Notes: generated by a model not told the origin, from the letters alone. Numbered from the stretch's first letter, positions 25,954 through 34,742 are shown. The stretch: DNA of 64,000 nt from Streptomyces sp. LX-29 (GCF_029541745.1 NZ_CP089746.1:2356001-2420000); one strand, 5' to 3'. Numbers and translations are program-made.

Positions 25954-25995
25954 CGAGGGGCCCGCGCCATCACCGACGGTGGCGCGGGCCCCTCG
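25954..25995 (+). terminator. terminator of filP
   Basis: Perfect 16-bp stem (CGAGGGGCCCGCGCCA with its complement) around a 10-nt loop, 22 nt after the stop. Confidence 0.85.
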
Positions 25996-26117
25996 TCGCC
26001 GTGGGCGCCCCGGCGCGCAGCGCCGCCTCAGCCGCTACGGCCGGCCATGACGGCGCCTCGCGGACCCCCGGTACCCCGTCCGCGTGACACCGGGTGCGAT
26101 CCCGCACATCCCACGCA

Positions 26118-26123
26118 TAGCGT
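26118..26123 (+). promoter_or_regulatory. -10 hexamer of probable leaderless ABC-gene promoter
   Basis: TAGCGT lies 6 nt before the GTG at 26130; no Shine-Dalgarno is present. Confidence 0.5.
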
Positions 26124-26129
26124 GGACGC

Positions 26130-27104
26130 GTGATCGAGCTCGACGGGCTGACCAAGCACTACGGCGAGAGGCTCGCCGTGGACCACCTCACGGTCACCGT
26201 CCGACCGGGCATCGTGACGGGTTTTCTGGGTCCGAACGGGGCCGGGAAGTCGACGACGATGCGGATGATGCTCGACCTCGACAATCCCTCGGCCGGCACG
26301 GTCCGCATCGACGGCAAGCACTACCGGCAGCTCTCCGACCCGCTGCGGTCGATCGGCGCGCTGCTGGACGCCAAGGCGATGCACGGCGGCCGCAGCGCCT
26401 ACAACCATCTGCTCTGCCTGGCGCAGAGCAACGGCATCCCCCGCGCCCGCGTCTCCGAGGTGCTGGACGTCGTGGGCCTCACCCCGGTCGCCGAGAAGCG
26501 CACCAAGGGGTTCTCGCTGGGCATGGGCCAACGACTGGGGATCGCCGCCGCGCTGCTGGGCGATCCGCAGGTGCTCCTCTTCGACGAGCCGGTCAACGGC
26601 CTCGACCCCGAGGGCATCCACTGGATCCGCAATCTGATGAAGCAGCTGGCGGCCGAGGGGCGTACCGTCTTCGTCTCCAGCCATCTGATGAGCGAGATGG
26701 CCCTCACCGCCGAACACCTGGTGGTCATCGGCCAGGGGCGGCTGCTCGCGGACACCTCCATGGCCGACTTCATCGCGCGCAACGCGCGGGCGTATGTGCG
26801 GATCCGGTCGCCGGAGCCGGAGCGGCTGCACGAGGCGCTGGCCTCGGCCGGGTACGCCGCGGTGACGGTGGCGGACGGCAGCCTGGAGGTGGCGGGCGAC
26901 GAGGCGGCCCGGCTGGGGGAGCTGGCCGCCGCGCAGGGGATCACGCTGCACGAGCTGAGCCCGCAGCGCGCGTCCCTGGAGGAGGCGTTCATGCGGCTGA
27001 CCGCCGAGTCGGTGGAGTACCACGCGCACGCCGCGGGCGAGGGTCCGGCGCGCGGCTGGGGCGGCGACTGGCCGCCGCGGTCCGCCCCGAGGCGGGAGCG
27101 GTGA
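26130..27104 (+). CDS. ABC transporter ATP-binding protein
   Basis: A 324-residue ATPase of an ABC-2 exporter. Walker A is GPNGAGKST, the signature is FSLGMGQRLGIA (SLGMG in place of LSGGQ, as in BcrA-type pumps), Walker B is VLLFDEPVNGLD and the H-loop SSH follows. After the ATPase domain (about 215 residues) comes a 100-residue C-terminal domain. The GTG start has a TANNNT hexamer 6 nt upstream. The permease gene begins 4 bp downstream. It is closely similar to the ATPase at 28913, from which it differs mainly in the C-terminal third. Substrate unknown. Confidence 0.93.
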   Translation: MIELDGLTKHYGERLAVDHLTVTVRPGIVTGFLGPNGAGKSTTMRMMLDLDNPSAGTVRIDGKHYRQLSDPLRSIGALLDAKAMHGGRSAYNHLLCLAQSNGIPRARVSEVLDVVGLTPVAEKRTKGFSLGMGQRLGIAAALLGDPQVLLFDEPVNGLDPEGIHWIRNLMKQLAAEGRTVFVSSHLMSEMALTAEHLVVIGQGRLLADTSMADFIARNARAYVRIRSPEPERLHEALASAGYAAVTVADGSLEVAGDEAARLGELAAAQGITLHELSPQRASLEEAFMRLTAESVEYHAHAAGEGPARGWGGDWPPRSAPRRER

Positions 27105-27108
27105 GGCG

Positions 27109-27882
27109 ATGGCCGGGGTCGTGGGACAGGTGCTGCGGTCGGAGTGGACCAAGATCAGATCGGTGCGCTCCACGGTGTGGACGCTGGGTGTGGCGGCGGT
27201 GGTCACCATCGCGCTCGGCGCGCTGATCAGCGGGCTGGTCAGGAACGACTACGCCACCATGCCCGCGCGCGACCGGCTCGTCTTCGACCCCACCTACGTC
27301 AGCTTCGCCGGGATGGGGCTCGGCCAGCTGGCGATGATCGTCTTCGGGGTGCTGGTGGTCTCCAACGAGTACAGCACCGGCATGATCCGCACCTCGCTGG
27401 CCGCCGTGCCGCAGCGCGGCACCTTCCTGTTCTCCAAGGTGACGGTCGCCGGACTGCTGGCGTTGGCCGTGTCCATGGTGACCAGCTTCATCACCTTCTT
27501 CGTCGGTCAGGCGATGTTGGGCCCGTACGCGGCGCAGCCGCGCGACCCCGGGGTGCTGCGCGCGGTCGTCGGCGGCGGCCTGTACATGACGCTGATCACG
27601 GTCTTCTCGATGGGCGTGGCCACCATGCTGCGCAGTCCGATGCTCTCCCTCGGCGTGCTGATGCCCTTCTTCTTCCTGGTCTCCAACATCCTCGGCAACG
27701 TCTCGGCGACCAAGGAGGTCGGCGCCTACCTCCCGGACCAGGCGGGCCAGAAGATCATGCAGGTGGTCACGGTCGAGGACGACGCGCCGTACGGGCCGTG
27801 GGGCGGGTTCGCGATCATGGCGCTGTGGGTGGTGGCGGCGCTCGCGGCCGGATACGCGCTGCTGCGGAAGCGGGACGCCTAG
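27109..27882 (+). CDS. ABC transporter permease
   Basis: A 257-residue ABC-2 membrane subunit with about six helices. It opens VLRSEWTKIRSVRSTVWTLG, a motif shared with the permease at 30178, and contains VSNEYSTGMIRTSLAAVPQRG, typical of this permease class. It ends with ALLRKRDA. It is preceded by a GAGG-type site and pairs with the ATPase 4 bp upstream. The substrate cannot be predicted. Confidence 0.92.
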   Translation: MAGVVGQVLRSEWTKIRSVRSTVWTLGVAAVVTIALGALISGLVRNDYATMPARDRLVFDPTYVSFAGMGLGQLAMIVFGVLVVSNEYSTGMIRTSLAAVPQRGTFLFSKVTVAGLLALAVSMVTSFITFFVGQAMLGPYAAQPRDPGVLRAVVGGGLYMTLITVFSMGVATMLRSPMLSLGVLMPFFFLVSNILGNVSATKEVGAYLPDQAGQKIMQVVTVEDDAPYGPWGGFAIMALWVVAALAAGYALLRKRDA

Positions 27883-27888
27883 CGGCGC

Positions 27889-27894
27889 TAGGGT
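27889..27894 (+). promoter_or_regulatory. -10 hexamer of probable leaderless promoter
   Basis: TAGGGT lies 8 nt before the GTG at 27903, directly after the permease stop. Confidence 0.45.
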
Positions 27895-27902
27895 CGTATG
27901 TC

Positions 27903-28835
27903 GTGACCGACCGCACCCTGGAGGCGCTCGGCTTCGCCGAGCTGCCGTACGAGCGGCCGCTGACCTACCCCGGCCGCACCATCGTGGACCCCGTGCTGCT
28001 GTACGGGGACGAGCTGTGGCCGCTGCGGCCGACCCCGGGCCGGCTGGGGAGCTGGCGGGTGCTGTGCCCCGCGGGTGCGCCGGAAGCCCCACCGGGCGAG
28101 GCACCGGGCGGGGCTTCGGACGGGGCTTCAGACGGGGTGGAGGAGCCGCTGGACGCCGTGCTGACCCGGCTCGGCCAGCCGCCCGCCGGCGCCCGTCATC
28201 CGCTGCTGACCGTCGGCTCCAACGGCTCCCCCGCGCAGCTGCGCGCCAAGTTCGCCCGGCTCGGCGGGGCCACCGCGCTGCCCATGCTGCGGGCCCGGGT
28301 GCGCGGCATCGGCGTCGGGGTGACCGGGCACATCAGCGTCTCGGGGTATGTGGCGGCCGCGCCGTACGCGGATCCGCGGATGGTGAGCGACCTCGTGCTG
28401 TGCTGGCCCGACACCGCGCAGCTCCGGGCCGTGGACGCCAGCGAGAGCGCCGCCAACTACCGACGGCTGCTGCTGCCGGGCTCTGACTTCCCCATGGCGC
28501 TGCCCGGCGGCGAGCGGCTCGGCGGGGCGTATCTCTACGCCAGCGTGCGCGGAGTGCTCGCGGGGCCCGACGGAACGCCGCGGCACGGCGGCGGCGAACA
28601 GCACGCCCTGCTGACCACGCTGCTGGCCGACTCCGCGCGACTTCGGGAGTTGCTCGGCCCTGACCCGGAGCGCTGGGTGGCGCGGGCGCGTGGGGACGCG
28701 GCGGTGCGGGCCGCGGGGACCCGGATCCTTCGCGAGGAGGGCTGGCTGCTGCCCCAGCCGACCCTGGACGACTACGCCGACACCAGAGGTGAGCTCTGGC
28801 CTCGTCGTTACGATCTGCTCACGACAGGGCCATGA
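27903..28835 (+). CDS. conserved hypothetical protein between two ABC exporters
   Basis: A 310-residue soluble protein that I do not recognise. It begins with TDRTLEALGFAELPYERPLTYPGR. A Gly/Ala/Pro/Glu-rich linker (about residues 60-80) precedes a central part with TVGSNGSPAQLRAKF and GIGVGVTGHISVSGYVAAAPY. No signal peptide, membrane segment or catalytic motif is evident. The GTG at 27903 lies 20 bp after the permease stop and has a TAGGGT hexamer 8 nt upstream, so it may have its own leaderless transcript. Lying between the duplicated transporters, it may relate to their function; that is only context. Confidence 0.75.
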   Translation: MTDRTLEALGFAELPYERPLTYPGRTIVDPVLLYGDELWPLRPTPGRLGSWRVLCPAGAPEAPPGEAPGGASDGASDGVEEPLDAVLTRLGQPPAGARHPLLTVGSNGSPAQLRAKFARLGGATALPMLRARVRGIGVGVTGHISVSGYVAAAPYADPRMVSDLVLCWPDTAQLRAVDASESAANYRRLLLPGSDFPMALPGGERLGGAYLYASVRGVLAGPDGTPRHGGGEQHALLTTLLADSARLRELLGPDPERWVARARGDAAVRAAGTRILREEGWLLPQPTLDDYADTRGELWPRRYDLLTTGP

Positions 28836-28912
28836 CGGGAACCGTCGACACGCGGCTATCCTCCTAACCCTCACCGGGGCGTCTGCCCTGAGCCATTCGC
28901 GAAGGGCGGAGA

Positions 28913-30181
28913 ATGATCGAGGCAGTCGGCCTGACGAAGCGCTACGGCGCCAAGACGGCCGTGTACAACCTGTCGTTCCAGGTGCGGCCCGGGGCCGTCA
29001 CCGGCTTCCTGGGGCCGAACGGCTCCGGCAAGTCGACCACGATGCGCATGATCCTGGGCCTGGACGAGCCGACCTCCGGTCAGGTCACCGTGGGTGGCTA
29101 TCCGTTCCGTCGGCTGCCGAACGCCCCGCGCCAGGTCGGCGCGCTCCTCGACGCCAAGGCGGTGCACGGCGGCCGCAGCGCGCGCCAGCACCTGCTGAGC
29201 CTGGCGCAGCTGGCCGGCATCCCGGCCCGCCGGGTGGACGAGGTGCTGGGCGTCGTCGGTCTGCAGAACGTGGCCCGCAAGCGCTCCAAGGGTTTCTCGC
29301 TGGGCATGGGACAGCGGCTGGGCATCGCCGCGGCGCTGCTGGGCGACCCGCAGGTGCTGCTGTTCGACGAGCCGGTCAACGGCCTGGACCCCGAGGGCAT
29401 CCTGTGGGTCCGCAACCTGATGCGGCAGCTGGCGGCCGAGGGGCGCACCGTCTTCGTCTCCAGCCACCTGATGAGCGAGATGGCGCTCACCGCCGACCAC
29501 CTGATCGTGATCGGCCGCGGGCAGCTGCTCGCCGACATGAGCGTCAAGGACTTCATCTCCCACAACTCGGCGGACTTCGCCCGGGTGCGGGTGCCCGACC
29601 AGCAGCCGGAGCAGCGCGAGAAGCTGACCGCGGCGCTGAGCGAGGCGGGCGGCCAGGTGCTTCCGGAGCAGGACGGCGCGCTGCGCGTCACCGGGCTGCC
29701 GCTGCCGCGCATCAGCGACCTGGCCCACCAGGCGGATGTGCGGCTGTGGGAGCTCTCGCCGCACCAGGCCTCGCTGGAGGAGGCGTACATGCGGATGACG
29801 CAGGGCGCCGTCGACTACCGCTCCACCGTCGACCAGCGGGCCGGGCTCCAGCCGCAGCCGGATCCCTACGCCCCGGTCCAGCAGCCCGGTCCGGTGCCGC
29901 CGCAGGTGCTGCCCGCGTTCACCCCGCCGCCCCCGCCGGGGCAGGGCGGCTACCCGCCGGCGCCGGGCGGGCAGGCGCCGAACCCGTACGCGGCCGCGCG
30001 GGGCCAGGCGCCGAGCCCGTACGCGCAGCCCGCTCCGGCCCAGGCCCCGGCCGGGGCGCCCGCCGCTCCCCCGGCGCCGGCCCAGGTCCCCGCCGCGCCG
30101 CCGGCGCCCGCCCAGGCCGCGCCCGCCGCCCCCGCAGCCCCCGCCGATCTGAACAAGCGCGACAACGAGGACGCCCGATGA
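28913..30181 (+). CDS. ABC transporter ATP-binding protein with Pro/Ala-rich tail
   Basis: A 422-residue ATPase, paralogous to the one at 26130: Walker A GPNGSGKST, signature FSLGMGQRLGIA, Walker B VLLFDEPVNGLD. The ATPase and regulatory part end near residue 310; the last 110 residues are a Pro/Ala/Gln-rich tail (PAPAQAPAGAPAAPPAPAQ type) ending NKRDNEDAR that the first copy lacks. The ATG has GGAG close upstream. Its stop overlaps the permease ATG by 4 bp. The partner permease carries its own low-complexity extension, so the two disordered tails may interact in the cytoplasm. Confidence 0.92.
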   Translation: MIEAVGLTKRYGAKTAVYNLSFQVRPGAVTGFLGPNGSGKSTTMRMILGLDEPTSGQVTVGGYPFRRLPNAPRQVGALLDAKAVHGGRSARQHLLSLAQLAGIPARRVDEVLGVVGLQNVARKRSKGFSLGMGQRLGIAAALLGDPQVLLFDEPVNGLDPEGILWVRNLMRQLAAEGRTVFVSSHLMSEMALTADHLIVIGRGQLLADMSVKDFISHNSADFARVRVPDQQPEQREKLTAALSEAGGQVLPEQDGALRVTGLPLPRISDLAHQADVRLWELSPHQASLEEAYMRMTQGAVDYRSTVDQRAGLQPQPDPYAPVQQPGPVPPQVLPAFTPPPPPGQGGYPPAPGGQAPNPYAAARGQAPSPYAQPAPAQAPAGAPAAPPAPAQVPAAPPAPAQAAPAAPAAPADLNKRDNEDAR

Positions 30182-31251
30182 CGACCCCGTACCAGCAGCA
30201 GCCGGGCCAGGCTCCGGTGCCGGCACCGCCCGGAGCGGCGCCGGTGCCCCCGCACGGCACCCCGCCGCAGGGCATGCCGCCGCAGCAGGGCATGCAGGCC
30301 ATGCCGCCGCAGGGCGCACCGCAGGGCATGCCGCACGGTGCGCCGCACGCCATGGCGCAGGGCATGCCGCAGGGCGCGCCGCAGCCCATGGGACAGGGCA
30401 TGCCGCAGGGTGGGCCGCAGGCCATGGGGCAGGGCGCGGCGCCGATGGGTGGCTACGTCTCGGCGATCCCGATCCGCCGTGCCCACCTCGGCGACGCCCT
30501 CGCCTCCGAGTGGACCAAGATCAAGTCGGTTCGCTCGACCATGTGGACGCTGGGCGTGATGATCCTGCTGGTGGTCGGCGTCGACTTCGCCACCGCGGCG
30601 GTCGTCGCCGACAGTGAGGCCAATCTGGAGGGAGAGTCCCCGCTGGGCATCGGCTTCGTCGGGGTGCTGCTCGGCCTGCTCTGCGTGATCACGCTCGGGG
30701 TGCTGGTGATCGCCTCGGAGTACGGCACCGGGATGATCCGCACCACGCTCACCGCCTGCCCCAGCCGGTCCCGGGTGCTGACCGCCAAGGCGATCGTCTT
30801 CTTCCTGGTCGCCTTCTCGATCACCACCGCCACGGCCTTCCTGGCCGCACTGATCAACGACTCCATGCTCGGCAGCATGGAGGGCGCGGGCGAGTCGACC
30901 GGTGAGGACTGGTTCAAGGCGACGGTCGGCATCGGGCTCTACGTGGCCATGCTGGGCCTGCTGGCGCTCGCCGTGGGCGCGCTGATCCGGCACTCCGCCG
31001 GCGCGATCACCATCATGATCGGCGTGGTGCTGCTGCCGCTGGTGCTCGCGATCTTCATGCAGGGCGAGGGGCTCACGGACCTGCGGGACGCCATGCTGGA
31101 GTACTCGATCCCCAACCAGTTGGGCGTGATGTACGCCAACACCGTCTCCGACACCGGCCCCTCCGGCTGGGATCCGCTGTGGATCATCACCGGGGTGACC
31201 GCGGCCGTCATGGCCTGCGCCTACGCGCTGTTGAACAAGCGCGACGTCTGA
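30178..31251 (+). CDS. ABC transporter permease with N-terminal PQGMP repeats
   Basis: A 357-residue ABC-2 permease. The first 90 residues are low-complexity Gln/Gly/Met/Pro repeats (PQGMPPQQGMQAMPPQGAP type), then a family core begins at LASEWTKIKSVRSTMWTLG with six predicted helices and VIASEYGTGMIRTTLTACPS; it ends ALLNKRDV. The core matches the permease at 27109, so the gene pairs arose by duplication. The ATG overlaps the ATPase stop. The Met-rich repeats are unusual in a permease and lie on the cytoplasmic side. Confidence 0.92.
   Translation: MTTPYQQQPGQAPVPAPPGAAPVPPHGTPPQGMPPQQGMQAMPPQGAPQGMPHGAPHAMAQGMPQGAPQPMGQGMPQGGPQAMGQGAAPMGGYVSAIPIRRAHLGDALASEWTKIKSVRSTMWTLGVMILLVVGVDFATAAVVADSEANLEGESPLGIGFVGVLLGLLCVITLGVLVIASEYGTGMIRTTLTACPSRSRVLTAKAIVFFLVAFSITTATAFLAALINDSMLGSMEGAGESTGEDWFKATVGIGLYVAMLGLLALAVGALIRHSAGAITIMIGVVLLPLVLAIFMQGEGLTDLRDAMLEYSIPNQLGVMYANTVSDTGPSGWDPLWIITGVTAAVMACAYALLNKRDV
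30270..30445 (+). repeat. imperfect repeats encoding PQGMP/PQGAP units
   Basis: Codons for Pro-Gln-Gly-Met and Pro-Gln-Gly-Ala recur at least seven times at the 5' end of the permease gene, with GCATGCCGCAGGG-like units. Copy number is likely to vary between strains. Confidence 0.6.
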
Positions 31252-31296
31252 TCCCCGCCGACGCGGCCCGGCACCATCGGCCGCCGCCCCGGGAAC

Positions 31297-31629
31297 TCAG
31301 TACCTCGGGGCACTTCGAGACCGCTGGAGCCGCGCGCTCCGGCGGTCTCGCGCGTTCCAGCACGCCTTGTGCCAGTGCCGGCGGTCGTCGGCGCCGCCGT
31401 CGCCACGCCAGGCCACCACATGCGGCACCCCCGGCGGGATCTCCTGGTCGCAGCCGGGGCAGCGGTAGTACTTGGCCGCGGCGAAGCCGCCGACCTGCCG
31501 GACCATCCACTCCTCGCCCTGCCAGGTCTCGGTCCGCTCCAGCCCGTAGCGCTCCGTCGGCTCGGACGACTCGGCGGCGCGGGCGGCGGGCAGACCACCG
31601 CCGTGCGGGCGATTTCGACGTGGGGACAT
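31297..31629 (-). CDS. small protein with probable zinc-binding site
   Basis: A 110-residue basic protein. Cys57 and Cys60 (RCPGCDQEI), His70, His85 or His87 and Cys90 (HWHKACW) form a likely zinc site; both termini are Arg-rich. Such proteins are often called ATP/GTP-binding in databases, but I see no P-loop and do not support that. The start is the ATG at 31629. It is convergent with the ABC permease and divergent from the LLM oxidoreductase. A nucleic-acid role is possible from its charge. Confidence 0.72.
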   Translation of the reverse strand: MSPRRNRPHGGGLPAARAAESSEPTERYGLERTETWQGEEWMVRQVGGFAAAKYYRCPGCDQEIPPGVPHVVAWRGDGGADDRRHWHKACWNARDRRSARLQRSRSAPRY

Positions 31630-31710
31630 GGGATACCTCGGGCGTCGTCGGACGGTGGAGCTACGGACTGTCACCAGGTTACGCGTCACCGTCACGCTGC
31701 GGGGTACGCG

Positions 31711-31719
31711 TTATCCACA
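31711..31719 (+). promoter_or_regulatory. isolated perfect DnaA box
   Basis: TTATCCACA matches the classical 9-bp DnaA box and lies between the divergent zinc-protein and LLM genes. No box cluster or origin-like AT-rich stretch surrounds it. Confidence 0.4.
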
Positions 31720-31845
31720 GCCACTCTCCGATCATCATCCAAAAATTCTTGCCAGGCCGTGCCTTTGGCACGTGTCAGGCGTTATTGCCGGTGAGGGGTC
31801 GAGCATCCGGGGCCAAGCCGAGAACCGCGAGAGAGGCGGAGAGCA

Positions 31846-32880
31846 ATGCGCGTGGGGGCTTTCATTCTGGCCGCCCAATTCCCCGGCCAGGGACAGGGCG
31901 AGGCGCTGCACCGTGCGGTGCGGTCCGCCGAGACCGCCGAGGCGTCCGGCCTGGACGCCGTCTGGCTCGCCGAACACCACTTCGTTCCCTACGGCGTCTG
32001 CCCGTCCGCCGTCACGCTGGCGGCGCTGCTCCTCGGCCGCACCCGGCGGATATCCGTGGGCACCGCGATCAGCGTGCTGCCCACCGCGCACCCCGTCGCC
32101 CTGGGCGAACAGGCCGCGCTGCTCCACCTGTTGTCCGGCGGCCGTTTCACCCTCGGTGTCGGCCGCGGCGGCCCGTGGGTGGACCTGGAGGTCTTCGGCG
32201 CCGGACTCGCCGCGTATGAGAAGGACTTCCCCGAGTCGCTCGACCTGCTGCTGCGCTGGCTGCGCGAGCCGTGCGTCGGGGCGGACGGCGAGCGGTTCCG
32301 CTTCCGCGAGGTGCCGGTGGTGCCACGCCCCCGCGAGGGGCTGGACGGGACCGGCTCCACGGGCCCCGGCGTCGTGGTGGCCTGCACCTCGCCCGGCAGT
32401 GTGCGGCTCGCCGCCGAGCGCGGGCTGCCGATGCTGCTGGGCATGCACAGCGGGGACGAGGAGAAGGCCGAGATGGTGGCGCTGTGGCGGGAGTGCGCGC
32501 TGGCCGCCGGTCACCCTCCGGAGTCGGTCGGGGCGACGGAGCACATCTCGGCCGGGGTGGCCCAGATCGCGGACGGCCGCCCGGAGGCGGCGGAGGTGCT
32601 CCTCAAGGCGATGCCCGGCTGGTTACGCCAGGGGCTGGCCGCGCACCGCACGGTCGACGGCCGGCAGCGGCGGATGCGGGATCCACATGGATACGCCGAA
32701 CTGCTCTGCCGGCTGCATCCGGTGGGCCCGCCCCGGCTGTGCGCCGACCGGCTCGCGGCGACCGCGGAGCGCACCGGAATCCGGCGCTTCGCGCTGTTGG
32801 TGGAGGGTTCGGGGGATCTGGCGACCACGGAGGAGAACGTACGACGGCTGGGCCACGAGGTGCTGCCGCTCCTCGGCTGA
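31846..32880 (+). CDS. LLM-class flavin-dependent oxidoreductase with a TTA codon
   Basis: A 344-residue luciferase-like monooxygenase (TIM barrel using FMN or F420). The N-terminal strand RVGAFILAAQFPGQ, the motif SGLDAVWLAEHHF and LLSGGRFTLGVGRG are typical of the family. Codon 260 (32623-32625) is TTA, the rare leucine codon read only by the bldA tRNA in Streptomyces, so translation is expected to be developmentally delayed. GGAGA before the ATG is the ribosome site. It is divergent from the zinc-protein gene. The substrate is unknown. Confidence 0.88.
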   Translation: MRVGAFILAAQFPGQGQGEALHRAVRSAETAEASGLDAVWLAEHHFVPYGVCPSAVTLAALLLGRTRRISVGTAISVLPTAHPVALGEQAALLHLLSGGRFTLGVGRGGPWVDLEVFGAGLAAYEKDFPESLDLLLRWLREPCVGADGERFRFREVPVVPRPREGLDGTGSTGPGVVVACTSPGSVRLAAERGLPMLLGMHSGDEEKAEMVALWRECALAAGHPPESVGATEHISAGVAQIADGRPEAAEVLLKAMPGWLRQGLAAHRTVDGRQRRMRDPHGYAELLCRLHPVGPPRLCADRLAATAERTGIRRFALLVEGSGDLATTEENVRRLGHEVLPLLG

Positions 32881-33005
32881 CCGCGCGCGCCACGGCGCGT
32901 CATGCCGGGCCCCGCACCGCTGGGACCCGCCCGGTGGGTCTCGGCGCGTGCTGCCGCTCCTGACCTCAAGCACCTCCCCGCTCGCGGAGCGGCAGCCAAC
33001 GGCTG

Positions 33006-33398
33006 TCAGCAGTCGCGCAGTTCGGGGGACTGATTGAGCAGCTGACCTCTGATGGACGTGAAGCGGCTGAGTCTCTCGTCCGCGGACGCGTCCAGGGGGA
33101 AGACCGCCACCCGATGGCAGTTCTGGAAGGCCAGGCGTACCCCGAAATGACGCTGCAGCGCGCCCCGGATCGCATCACTCGCCAAGGCCCGCAGCAGCTG
33201 ACCACGCGCCTGCTCGTCCGGCGGCGGCGTCTGGTTGTCGGCGAAGTCACCGCCGTCGACCTTGAGCTGGGCCACCAAAGAGCTGATCATCTCCCACGCG
33301 TACGGCAGGGAGGTCCGGACGCAGTCGACGAAGGCGGCTTCGTCGACCTCGCCTCGCTCGGCCTGTTCGAGGAGGGCCGGTGAGACGTCCAGCGACAT
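33006..33398 (-). CDS. SCO5389-family protein
   Basis: A 130-residue cytosolic protein matching a Streptomyces family that databases name after SCO5389. It begins [22 protein letters not shown], has a helical first half, and ends with [25 protein letters not shown]. The start at 33398 is supported by AGGAG 7 nt upstream; an upstream GTG/TTG-type start would add only 10 residues. Function is not known. It is divergent from nucS (212-bp intergenic region), and the pairing with nucS looks conserved from my memory of the S. coelicolor map. Confidence 0.8.
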   Translation of the reverse strand: MSLDVSPALLEQAERGEVDEAAFVDCVRTSLPYAWEMISSLVAQLKVDGGDFADNQTPPPDEQARGQLLRALASDAIRGALQRHFGVRLAFQNCHRVAVFPLDASADERLSRFTSIRGQLLNQSPELRDC

Positions 33399-33596
33399 GG
33401 GGTTTCTCCTCTCGCGACCCCAGAGCACAGGGTCTCAGGGACGGGCGGACGGCCGCGACGCTGTGTGCACACCCGACGACCATCCGCTTCAACCCTAATT
33501 CGGCCACCGCACCGGCACCAGGAGAATGCACACACAACCAGCCAGGGCCGAACAGGTCGATCGCTGGACGAATCGCGTCGACCCCCCGCCGTCGAG

Positions 33597-33602
33597 TAGC
33601 GT
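33597..33602 (+). promoter_or_regulatory. -10 hexamer of probable leaderless nucS promoter
   Basis: TAGCGT lies 8 nt before the nucS ATG; no Shine-Dalgarno is present. Confidence 0.5.
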
Positions 33603-33610
33603 TGCCCACC

Positions 33611-34273
33611 ATGCGTCTCGTCATCGCCCGTTGCTCCGTGGACTACGCGGGCCGGCTCACCGCCCACCTTCCGTCGGCACCCCGCCTCATCCTGATCAAG
33701 GCCGACGGCAGTGTGTCCATTCACGCGGATGACCGGGCCTACAAGCCCCTCAACTGGATGTCGCCGCCGTGCACCCTGAAGGAGGGGGACGGCAGTGTCT
33801 GGACGGTGGTGAACAAGGCGGGCGAGAAGCTCATCATCACCATGGAGGAGATCCTTCACGACTCCTCGCATGAGCTCGGGGTGGACCCCGGACTGATCAA
33901 AGACGGCGTGGAAGCGCACCTTCAGGAGCTGCTCGCCGATCGGATCGAGACACTTGGCGATGGCTGGACGCTTATTCGGCGTGAATACCCCACTGCCATT
34001 GGCCCCGTGGACATTCTCTGCCGGGACGCCGACGGGGCGACCGTCGCCATCGAGATCAAGCGCCGCGGAGAGATCGACGGCGTCGAGCAGCTCACCCGCT
34101 ACCTCGAGCTCCTCAACCGCGACCCGCACCTCGCCCCCGTCAAGGGCGTCTTCGCCGCCCAGGAGATCAAGCCCCAGGCCCGCGTTCTCGCGACGGACCG
34201 GGGCATCGGGTGCGTCGTCCTCGACTACGACGCGTTGCGCGGCGTGGACGACGACAAGCTGCGCCTGTTCTGA
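33611..34273 (+). CDS. nucS: mismatch endonuclease NucS
   Basis: A 220-residue nuclease that cuts mismatched double-stranded DNA and replaces MutS/MutL in actinobacteria. The C-terminal RecB-like domain carries Asp134 (GPVDIL), Glu148 and Lys150 (AIEIKRRG), followed by [12 protein letters not shown]. The C-terminus DDKLRLF ends in the LRLF motif known to bind the sliding clamp. The ATG follows a TANNNT hexamer by 8 nt and has no ribosome site, so a leaderless mRNA is likely. An 11-bp terminator with a T-rich tail follows. Loss of this gene elsewhere gives a mutator phenotype. Confidence 0.96.
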   Translation: MRLVIARCSVDYAGRLTAHLPSAPRLILIKADGSVSIHADDRAYKPLNWMSPPCTLKEGDGSVWTVVNKAGEKLIITMEEILHDSSHELGVDPGLIKDGVEAHLQELLADRIETLGDGWTLIRREYPTAIGPVDILCRDADGATVAIEIKRRGEIDGVEQLTRYLELLNRDPHLAPVKGVFAAQEIKPQARVLATDRGIGCVVLDYDALRGVDDDKLRLF

Positions 34274-34287
34274 CCCACGGCTTCCCG

Positions 34288-34315
34288 GCCCGGGGCCCCT
34301 CTTCGGGCCCCGGGC
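34288..34315 (+). terminator. terminator of nucS
   Basis: 11-bp perfect stem (GCCCGGGGCCC with GGGCCCCGGGC), 6-nt loop, followed by TTCGCGTTTT: the most canonical terminator in the window. Confidence 0.88.
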
Positions 34316-34370
34316 TTCGCGTTTTCCCCTGCGGGGCGCGAGTCGCGTATGGGGGCCGAGCCCCCTCCAT

Positions 34371-34482
34371 GCCTTGTTTCGGCACCGCCGAACTCCACCG
34401 TCACGCGTCCCGCCGTCGCGGCGGAATCAAGGCCCCGGCCTACGCGGAAGGCCCCCGCCAAGGGCGTACGGGATGAGGGCAG
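34371..34482. repeat. intergenic direct repeat, copy 1
   Basis: Begins GCCTTGTTTCGGCACCGCCG, contains a CCGCC-GTCGC-GGCGG hairpin and ends with GGGATGAGGGCAG. About 94 percent identical to copy 2 by eye over 105 bp. Confidence 0.8.
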
Positions 34483-34615
34483 CGGCCCCTGGCCCCGCCG
34501 TCGCGCGCCGGCGTCGGCGCGGCACGGGGGGCAGCCAGCAGCGACCACCACGACGCGGGCCGGCGGCCGCCGGCCACCGCCAGCAGCGGGAAGCCGGCGG
34601 ACCCGAACCCACCGC

Positions 34616-34742
34616 GCCTTGTTTCGGCACCGCCGAACACCGCCGTCACGCGTCCCGCCGTCGCGGCGGAATGAAGGCCCTGGCCTACGCGGAAGGCCCC
34701 CGCCAAGGGCCTACGGGATGAGGGGCAGTCCCTCGCCCCGCC
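34616..34742. repeat. intergenic direct repeat, copy 2
   Basis: Same unit as copy 1, starting 245 bp later, with a few substitutions, and extending slightly further to a shared CCCCGCCG end. Confidence 0.8.
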
